From the NCBI RefSeq assembly GCF_014297575.1, contig NZ_CP060412.1:1922001-1986000 (forward strand): 64,000 bases of DNA, given 5' to 3'. Positions 57,775 through 64,000 of this stretch are shown here, one piece after another. Position 1 is the stretch's first letter; every line of letters begins with the position of its first letter. The notes below the pieces were generated by a model. The model saw nothing but the letters and a program-made list of their open reading frames with translations. It had not been told where the DNA came from and did not search any database. Origin of the DNA: Dyella telluris (GTDB taxonomy: Bacteria > Pseudomonadota > Gammaproteobacteria > Xanthomonadales > Rhodanobacteraceae). Both the position numbers and the translations under genes were made by a program.

Positions 57775-59637
57775 ATGCGCCCGTTCCACCTCCTTGCCTT
57801 TGGCGCGCTTGCGCTGCCGCTGAGCGCCTTCGCCGCCGATCCGCACTCCTACGCCCAGCCTGACCAGGTCCGCGTGACCCACCTGGACCTGGACCTGAAG
57901 GTGGACTTTCCGCACAAGCAGCTCAATGGCCAGGCCACGCTGAAGCTGGACTGGACGAACCCCAAGGCGCAGTCGCTGGTGCTCGATACGCGTGACCTGA
58001 AGATCGCCAGCGTCGAGGGCATCGATGCCGCCGGCAAGGCCAGCGCGCTGAAGTACGCGCTGGCGCCAAGCGACAAGGAACTGGGCAGCAAGCTCACCAT
58101 CGCCACGCCGCAGCATCCCTCGCAGGTGCGCATTGTCTATACCACTGCGCCCACCGCATCGGGCCTGCAGTGGCTGCCCCCCGAGCAGACCGCGGACAAG
58201 AAGCTGCCCTTCATGTTCTCGCAGTCCGAATCCATCCACGCGCGCTCCTGGGTGCCGCTGCAGGATTCGCCGGCCATCCGCTTCACCTATGACGCCCACG
58301 TCACCGCACCGAAGAACGTGCGCGTGGTGATGAGCGCGCTGAACGATGCCAACCATCCGCTGGATGGCGACTTCAAGTTCAGCCAGCCGCACCCGATTCC
58401 CTCGTACCTGCTGGCCATTGCGGCAGGCGACATCGCCGCGAAGGAAACCGGCCCGCGCTCGGCCGTGTATGCCGAGCCGAGCATCGTCGGCAAGGCCGCC
58501 AAGGAATTCGAGGACACGGAGAAGCTGATCAAGACCGCCGAGTCGCTGTATGGCCCGTACGCCTGGGGCCGCTACGACTTGCTGGTGCTGCCGCCCTCGT
58601 TCCCGTTCGGCGGCATGGAAAACCCCAACATGACCTTCGCCACGCCGACCCTGCTGGTGGGCGACAAGAGCCTGGTCTCGGTGATTTCGCATGAACTGGC
58701 CCACTCGTGGTCCGGCAACCTGGTGACCAGCGCCGCGTGGCGCGACATCTGGCTCAACGAAGGTTTCACCACCTACGTGCAGGGCCGCATCACCGAAGCG
58801 GTGTACGGCAAGACGCTGGCTGACGAGGAGGCGCTGATTTCCGCACGCGGCCTGGAAAAGTCCATCAAGGACAAGGCCATTGCCGAGAACGCGCAGCGCC
58901 TCGCGCCCAAGCCGGGCATCGGCGCGGACGATTCCATCTCCGAAGTGCCGTACGACAAGGGCAGCTGGTTCCTGCGCACGCTGGAGCAGCGCTTCGGCCG
59001 TGAAACGTTCGATGCGTACCTGAAGGGCTATTTCGCACACTTCGCCTTCCAGAGCATCGACACCGAACAGATGCTTGCGTACCTGAAGGCCAATCTGTTC
59101 GACAAGAACCCGGGCAAGATGAGCTGGGACGAAGTGCAGCAATGGGTGTACGAACCGGGCGTGCCCAAGGATGCGCCGCTGCCCGATTCCCCGCGCTTCA
59201 ACGCCATCGACAAGGAGCGAGCCTCGTTCCTCGCCGGCTCGCTCGCAGCCGACAAGCTCGATGCGAAGAGCTGGAACACGCAGGAATGGATGTACTTCCT
59301 CGACGGCCTGCCGGACGTGACGCCGCTGGAGAAGATCAAGCAGATCGATGCTGCGTGGCATCTCACCGGCACGCCAAACGCCGAGATCGGCATGCGCTGG
59401 TACAAGCACGCCATCGCCGCGGGCGACAAGGATGTGTGGCCGGCCGCCGCCGAACACATGACGCGCATCGGCCGCCTGTACCTGACCATGCCGCTGTACA
59501 AGGTTTTCGTGAAGACGCCCGAAGGCCTGGCCTTTGCCGAGCAGGTGTATGCCAAGGCCAAGGGCGGTTACCACCCGTTGACGCAGGAAGCGGTGGAATC
59601 GGTCATCGCCAAGGCGAAGAAGGGCACCACCAAGTAA
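57775..59637 (+). CDS. exported M1-family metallo-aminopeptidase
   Basis: 620 residues. A signal peptide ends near residue 20 (SAFAAD). The beta-sandwich domain is followed by the substrate loop GGMENP near 279 (the GAMEN equivalent) and the zinc site H306-E307-x-x-H310 with Glu329 (HELAHSW...WLNEGF). A C-terminal helical domain of the leukotriene-A4-hydrolase type follows. It cleaves N-terminal residues, here probably in the periplasm. The ATG follows GGAGTGACCCCG; the longer open frame upstream runs through a REP unit. The following hydrolase gene starts 75 bp later. Confidence 0.93.
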   Translation: MRPFHLLAFGALALPLSAFAADPHSYAQPDQVRVTHLDLDLKVDFPHKQLNGQATLKLDWTNPKAQSLVLDTRDLKIASVEGIDAAGKASALKYALAPSDKELGSKLTIATPQHPSQVRIVYTTAPTASGLQWLPPEQTADKKLPFMFSQSESIHARSWVPLQDSPAIRFTYDAHVTAPKNVRVVMSALNDANHPLDGDFKFSQPHPIPSYLLAIAAGDIAAKETGPRSAVYAEPSIVGKAAKEFEDTEKLIKTAESLYGPYAWGRYDLLVLPPSFPFGGMENPNMTFATPTLLVGDKSLVSVISHELAHSWSGNLVTSAAWRDIWLNEGFTTYVQGRITEAVYGKTLADEEALISARGLEKSIKDKAIAENAQRLAPKPGIGADDSISEVPYDKGSWFLRTLEQRFGRETFDAYLKGYFAHFAFQSIDTEQMLAYLKANLFDKNPGKMSWDEVQQWVYEPGVPKDAPLPDSPRFNAIDKERASFLAGSLAADKLDAKSWNTQEWMYFLDGLPDVTPLEKIKQIDAAWHLTGTPNAEIGMRWYKHAIAAGDKDVWPAAAEHMTRIGRLYLTMPLYKVFVKTPEGLAFAEQVYAKAKGGYHPLTQEAVESVIAKAKKGTTK

Positions 59638-59712
59638 GCCTTGCGCGCGCCTCCTTGCAAAAGGGGGCGCGCGTCGCCATCGATAGCTGCGTTTCCTACT
59701 GACGGTTTCCCC

Positions 59713-60717
59713 ATGGCTAACAAGAAAACGACGCCCGCCACGTCCGCCCCGACGCGCCCGCTGTGGCAGCGGCTCGCGCTGCGGCGGCTCAAATTCCTCG
59801 GCTACGTTGCCCTCGTGATTGCCGTGCTGCTGGGCGGCTCTTACCTGTTTGCCCCGCAATGGCTGATGAGCGCCGAAGTGAAGCGCGAAGCCATGGCCGC
59901 GCACGTGGACAAGCACTCGGTGCAGGTGGGTGACACCAAGTGGGTGTACTTCGAAGGTGGCGAAGGCCCCACCCTGCTGATGCTCCACGGCTTTGCCGCC
60001 AGCAAGGAGGTGTGGCTCAAGCAGATGGAACAGCTGACGCCCCACTTCCACGTGATAGCGCCGGACCTGCCGGGCTGGGGCGACTCCAGCCGCGTCGACG
60101 GTGCGAGCTACAACATCGATGCACAGGCCTCGCGCCTGCAGGCCTTCATTGAAGCGCTGCACCTGCCGAAGGTCGTGCTGATCGGCCATTCGATGGGCGG
60201 CGCCATTGCCGGCGTGTACGCAGCGGAGCACCCCGAGCATGTGGCCGAACTCGCCCTGCTCGACTCCTTCGGCCTCAAGAGCAACGAAAACGACTTCTCG
60301 CGCCTCGCCATGGCAGGCACCAACCCGTTCGTATTCGACAACCGCGAGCAGTTTGCCAAGGCCACGGCATGGGCTTTCGCCAAGCCGCTGGATATTCCCG
60401 GCCGCTTCCAGGACGTGCTGATCCAGCGCAACCAGGAAAACCGCGCGTTCATCGATCACACCTTCAACGAACTGCGCGACCCGTCGCAGTACCTCGCCCT
60501 GCAGAACCGCCTGGACAAACTGCAGATGCCGGTGCTCGGCCTGTGGTGCCATGACGACAAGATCATCGACATCTCCGCACTGGACAGCCTGCGCAACGGC
60601 CTGAAGAACGCCGCCGCCATCAGCGCCAGCACGCTCACCGGCTGCAACCACATGCCGATCCTGGAGAAGCCGGAAGAGACGGCACGCATCATCACGATGT
60701 TTGCGTTGTCGCATTGA
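59713..60717 (+). CDS. membrane-anchored alpha/beta hydrolase
   Basis: 334 residues. One N-terminal membrane helix (about 29-50) anchors the protein, so the catalytic domain faces the periplasm. The hydrolase fold has oxyanion motif LMLHGFAASKEVW, nucleophile elbow GHSMGG near 158, Asp in HDDKIID and His in GCNHMPILE. Relatives hydrolyse esters, lactones or epoxides; the substrate is unknown. It lies 75 bp after the M1 aminopeptidase gene on the same strand and may be co-transcribed. The ATG at 59713 is preferred because the upstream frame (to 59641) lies in the M1 spacer. Confidence 0.88.
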   Translation: MANKKTTPATSAPTRPLWQRLALRRLKFLGYVALVIAVLLGGSYLFAPQWLMSAEVKREAMAAHVDKHSVQVGDTKWVYFEGGEGPTLLMLHGFAASKEVWLKQMEQLTPHFHVIAPDLPGWGDSSRVDGASYNIDAQASRLQAFIEALHLPKVVLIGHSMGGAIAGVYAAEHPEHVAELALLDSFGLKSNENDFSRLAMAGTNPFVFDNREQFAKATAWAFAKPLDIPGRFQDVLIQRNQENRAFIDHTFNELRDPSQYLALQNRLDKLQMPVLGLWCHDDKIIDISALDSLRNGLKNAAAISASTLTGCNHMPILEKPEETARIITMFALSH

Positions 60718-61056
60718 GGTCGCGTCAGAGCTGGTGATGATTCGCGGGTCGTCGGTGTACAGGCACCGGCGGCTCACGGCATCGCTGCCTTGACGACCCG
60801 GAACCCACCGACCTAGCCTCCCACGAACGGCAGTGCTTCACCCAACCGGGCAGCGAGGCCCGCGACATTCGGTGAGTTCGATGAAGACATGCAGGGTTTG
60901 CCTGGGCGCGCACTGACAGCAGGCCATCGACCCGTCGCACCGACGGTTATAAGAAACGTCTTGTTTCCTCGATACCGAGCGGCATCCGAACCACGGTGAA
61001 ATCCTGTTCTTGTAGTGTCCGTCGCCTAGCGATTGGCATGCCAAGGATTTCACCTC
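60718..61056. other. intergenic region, no gene seen
   Basis: About 340 bp after the hydrolase gene. I see no hairpin with a T-run and no convincing RNA. It presumably contains the promoter of the TPR glycosyltransferase gene. Confidence 0.5.
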
Positions 61057-63003
61057 ATGACCCCTGCGGAACCGCGGACGGATGCACCGTCCATCCCGAC
61101 CGGCGACGAACGCGCGGGAGCACAAGACCCGCATTCCTCCGACGCTCACTTCCATCGCGGCCTGGTGCTTTCGCAGCAGGCGCGGCATGAAGAGGCCCTG
61201 GCCGCTTTTCAACAGGCGGCCGCGCTTGCCCCGGATTGGGCCGATGCACAGAACAGCGTTGGTGCTGAACTGGCGGTGCTTGGAAGATCCCGCGATGCCG
61301 AGCTTGCTTTCCGCACGGCGCTGACCATCCAGCCGACGCTCGCCGCATCGTGGTGCAATCTGGGTCAGTTGCTTGCGGAGGCAGGGCGGTGCAACGAGGC
61401 CGTGGATGCACTTCGGCAGGCGATCGCGCACGGCGCCGTGTCGGCCCATGTCTACCACCTTCTTGGCAGCGTTCTCATCACCCTCGGTGAACATGCAGAG
61501 GCGGAGCAGCAATTACGCCGGACACTCGAGCTCGATGCGCATCACGCCCTGGCCGCCCTCAAGCTGGCGGATTTGCTGCGCATGTCCAATCGGGTAGACG
61601 AAGCAGAGAGCTATGCAAGCGCTGTCGTGGAACGCCATCCACACTGGGCGATCGCCCACTTCGCGCTCGGCAATGTAGCCATGTCCAAGGGCATCGGCAA
61701 TCCGGGCCTGGCGGTGGGCCATGTGCAGCACGCCGTCCAGCTCGACCCGGACAACCTCTCCTGCCGCGTCAATCTGGCCTATCTGCAGATCTTCGCAAGC
61801 GAGGATGGCCACGCCGTATTGAACGAATGCCGTGCGCTGACGGCCCACTTTGAAGAACCTTTTCTACGCACCACCATCGCGTACCCGAACGATCCCACTC
61901 CATCACGGCGGCTCCGCATTGGTTATGTGTCGCCGGATTTCCGCGAGCACTGCCAGAGCCTGTTCATGACGCCGCTGCTGAAACACCACGATCATGCCGA
62001 GGTGGAAGTGTTTGGCTACGCCAGTGTCAAGAACCCGGATGCAGTCACCCAGCAGCTCGCGGCCCTTGTCGATGTCTGGCGTGACGTGTCATCACTGGAC
62101 GACGACCGGCTTGCGCTGCAGATCCTGGATGACCAGATCGACATCCTGGTCGACCTGACCATGCACATGTCCAACGGGCGCCCGCTGCTGTTCGCGCGCC
62201 GTCCCGCGCCGGTGCAGGTGGCCTGGCTGGCGTATCCCGGGACCACGGGCAGCAAAGCCATCGGATACCGGCTCACCGACCCCTGGCTGGACCCGCCCGA
62301 CGACGCGGGTGCCGATGGCCGCTATAGCGAACGTTCCATTCGATTGCCCGACACGTTCTGGTGTTACGACCCGCTGACGACGGAATCCGAACCCGGCCCG
62401 CTGCCGGCGACACAGAATGGCTACGTCACGTTTGGTTGCCTGAACAATCCACACAAGCTGACCGACCGTACGTTTGCGCTGTGGGCGCAGGTGCTGCACA
62501 ACGTTCCACGGTCACGCCTTCTGCTGTTGCTGCCCGATGGCAGCGCCCGCGACATCGTGCAGAAGAAATTCGAGCAGCTCGGTATCGATGGCTCACGCCT
62601 TACTCTGGTGCGCTTCCAGAAGCGCGAGGACTATCTGCGCACCTACCAGAGCATCGACATCGCACTGGATGTCTTTCCCTACAACGGCCACACCACCAGC
62701 CTCGACGCACTCTGGATGGGCGTGCCGGTGGCGACGATCATCGGCACGATGCCGGCCAGCCGTGCCGGCTACTCGTTGCTTTCCAACATCGGCTTGTCGG
62801 AACTGGCCGCCGCCACCGATGCCGGATTTGTTACCTGCGCAACGCGACTGGCATCGAATCTTCCAGCGTTGGCCGAGCTGCGCGCCGGACTGCGTGCACG
62901 CATGGAAGCCTCACCACTGATGGATGGCGTGCGCTTCGCGCGTGGCATGGAGGCGGCTTATCGCCAGATGTGGACGGAGTGGTGCGGCACGCAGCATCAC
63001 TGA
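61057..63003 (+). CDS. TPR-containing GT41 glycosyltransferase (SPINDLY/OGT type)
   Basis: 648 residues, soluble. The N-terminal part (about 25-235) is TPR helices (HFHRGLVLSQQARHEEALAA, WCNLGQLLAEAGRCNEA, LAALKLADLLRMSNRVDEA). The C-terminal part is a GT41 catalytic domain: RIGYVSPDFREHC near 295 (the donor-side His motif), QVAWLAYPGTTGS, FGCLNNPHKLTDRTF and PYNGHTTSLDALWMGVPV near 545. It transfers a sugar, in eukaryotes O-GlcNAc from UDP-GlcNAc, to protein Ser/Thr; bacterial members often act on flagellin or adhesins. The ATG follows AAGGATTTCACCTC. The next gene may share the operon (93-bp gap). The target is unknown; the nearby adhesins are candidates only by proximity. Confidence 0.9.
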   Translation: MTPAEPRTDAPSIPTGDERAGAQDPHSSDAHFHRGLVLSQQARHEEALAAFQQAAALAPDWADAQNSVGAELAVLGRSRDAELAFRTALTIQPTLAASWCNLGQLLAEAGRCNEAVDALRQAIAHGAVSAHVYHLLGSVLITLGEHAEAEQQLRRTLELDAHHALAALKLADLLRMSNRVDEAESYASAVVERHPHWAIAHFALGNVAMSKGIGNPGLAVGHVQHAVQLDPDNLSCRVNLAYLQIFASEDGHAVLNECRALTAHFEEPFLRTTIAYPNDPTPSRRLRIGYVSPDFREHCQSLFMTPLLKHHDHAEVEVFGYASVKNPDAVTQQLAALVDVWRDVSSLDDDRLALQILDDQIDILVDLTMHMSNGRPLLFARRPAPVQVAWLAYPGTTGSKAIGYRLTDPWLDPPDDAGADGRYSERSIRLPDTFWCYDPLTTESEPGPLPATQNGYVTFGCLNNPHKLTDRTFALWAQVLHNVPRSRLLLLLPDGSARDIVQKKFEQLGIDGSRLTLVRFQKREDYLRTYQSIDIALDVFPYNGHTTSLDALWMGVPVATIIGTMPASRAGYSLLSNIGLSELAAATDAGFVTCATRLASNLPALAELRAGLRARMEASPLMDGVRFARGMEAAYRQMWTEWCGTQHH

Positions 63004-63096
63004 GGATCCGCGACGGAGGCTTTCAACCGGGAAGACCTACCCGCGAGAAGACCCACTTCCGGTGCAAGCCAGTTCCGTTCTTCGACGGGTGTTGAT

Positions 63097-63828
63097 ATGT
63101 CCATTCTGTTTCTAGTCACTTCGGCCATCCATACGAAGCATGGCATCCACACCGCTGACGAACGTCTGGCGCAGACAATTCGAACGCTTGAAAGCATTCG
63201 CACCCACGCGCCCGGCGCAAGGATGGTGCTGCTCGAGTGCAGCGGCGAACGCTCCATCAGCGATGATGAGACTGAAATCCTTCAGGCCCATGCCAACGAT
63301 ATCTTCAACTTCCACCCCGACCCCAGGGTCCGCGACATCTATGCGGCTTCCGGGGACAACTGGGATATCGTCAAGAACGCCACTGAGCTGGTTGTTTTCT
63401 GCAGCGCGCTCCAGCTGCTGTTGAATGATCACGCGCCGTTGCTTGACGGCATCGGGCGCGTATTCAAGATGAGCGGCCGTTACGTTCTAAATGAAAACTT
63501 CAGTTTGGCTGCGCACCTGGGTCCGTCGGTCGACGACGCTTATGTCTTAGGTCATCGCTGGCCAAGTCACTTCACCACCCAGAGCACCGGCGGACTTTCC
63601 GAGCAGGTCATGAGCCGTTGCTGGTCATGGCCGGCGAGCAAGACGCGCCTGGTCTATTTTCGCTACAACCTCATGGTCGAGGACTTCATGGGCTGCCATC
63701 AGCAGGGACAGTACCGCGATATTGAGCACTTGCTTCTGAAGTATTTCGATGGCCCTTACCTGCGAGAAATCCCGATCGTGGGCGTTGAAGGAGCAACCGG
63801 TCCGGACGGCCTGTTTATCCGGGAGTGA
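63097..63828 (+). CDS. unassigned protein, glycosyltransferase-like features
   Basis: 243 residues, no signal or membrane segment. SILFLVTSAIHTKHG and a central FKMSGRYVLNENF resemble the nucleotide-sugar-proximal blocks of some GT-A-like proteins of polysaccharide loci, but I cannot name a family. The middle region (DAYVLGHRWPSHFTTQSTGG) and DFMGCHQQGQYRDIEHLLL look specific to this group. It follows a SPINDLY-type transferase and precedes another leftward gene, so a role in surface glycan or protein glycosylation is a reasonable guess only. ATG with GTGTTGAT upstream; no better start. Confidence 0.6.
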   Translation: MSILFLVTSAIHTKHGIHTADERLAQTIRTLESIRTHAPGARMVLLECSGERSISDDETEILQAHANDIFNFHPDPRVRDIYAASGDNWDIVKNATELVVFCSALQLLLNDHAPLLDGIGRVFKMSGRYVLNENFSLAAHLGPSVDDAYVLGHRWPSHFTTQSTGGLSEQVMSRCWSWPASKTRLVYFRYNLMVEDFMGCHQQGQYRDIEHLLLKYFDGPYLREIPIVGVEGATGPDGLFIRE

Positions 63829-63892
63829 TCCTTTACCCGCGACGTCGGGAAATCGACGGCCAGGGCATGTCGATACCAGCGGGCAGTGCCTG

Positions 63893-64000
63893 TCAGTCCG
63901 CTACGTCGGCAATCAACCGATCCAGTTCCGTCTTCAGCCACGCGCCATTGAGGCGCAGCCAGTCGCGCTGCTCTTTCCATTCGGGAAACAGCGCTTCCAC
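63893..64000 (-). CDS. 3' end of an unidentified gene (partial)
   Basis: The last 35 codons before a TGA, open to the right edge. The end reads as an amphipathic helix (WKEQRDWLRLNGAWLKTEL then LIADVAD). It is leftward, convergent with the preceding gene. The family cannot be named from the fragment. Confidence 0.5.
   Translation of the reverse strand: MEALFPEWKEQRDWLRLNGAWLKTELDRLIADVAD

Overview
The window is a G+C-rich bacterial chromosome segment with tightly packed genes, tRNA-Ile2 with encoded CCA, TonB-dependent receptors, sedolisin and S10 peptidases and abundant REP-type palindromes. This combination points to a gammaproteobacterium of the Xanthomonadales, most likely Rhodanobacteraceae (Dyella/Luteibacter type). 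That placement is inference from gene content, not from a database search.

Layout. 1-1000: a truncated tyrosine integrase in lower-G+C DNA beside a tRNA-Ile2 gene, the scar of an integrated element. 1.1-12 kb: an NTF2-like protein, a long Lhr helicase whose reading frame contains REP palindromes, a TonB-dependent receptor, an alpha/beta hydrolase whose 3' end was amplified as a 235-bp tandem array, and a CDF-type cation transporter. 12-16 kb: an amino-acid/amine antiporter plus PLP decarboxylase operon (acid-resistance type). 16.2-20.2 kb: a three-gene FAD/GMC dehydrogenase with a tri-haem cytochrome c, translationally coupled by ATGA overlaps. 20.2-25.9 kb: an HxlR regulator - EmrA - EmrB - outer-membrane lipoprotein efflux operon, divergent from an SDR gene, with a matching palindrome in front of each side. 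26-38 kb: mostly housekeeping genes (glucokinase, HAD phosphatase, ACP phosphodiesterase, ZapE, an EAL/GGDEF protein, acyl-CoA synthetase, M20 amidohydrolase) interspersed with REP clusters.

38-57 kb is the most distinctive part, a surface and secreted-protein region. A subtilisin-like protease and a trimeric autotransporter adhesin (TAA) run leftwards. A histidine kinase and a response regulator converge in the middle. A sedolisin and a second TAA run rightwards. Two tandem S10 serine carboxypeptidase-like genes and a Tat-exported phosphoesterase follow. The first TAA is split from its outer-membrane anchor by one in-frame amber codon, at a position where its paralogue has glutamine. Both proteases end in similar PPC-type domains.

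57-64 kb holds an EF-hand protein, an M1 aminopeptidase, a membrane-anchored alpha/beta hydrolase, a SPINDLY/OGT-type TPR glycosyltransferase, an unassigned protein and the 3' end of a further gene. Three REP-like families (A: CCCTCTCCCC stems; B: GTAGGAGCGCACC half-sites; C: ATTCCCGC stems) recur throughout. I saw no CRISPR array, no intact mobile element and no rRNA.
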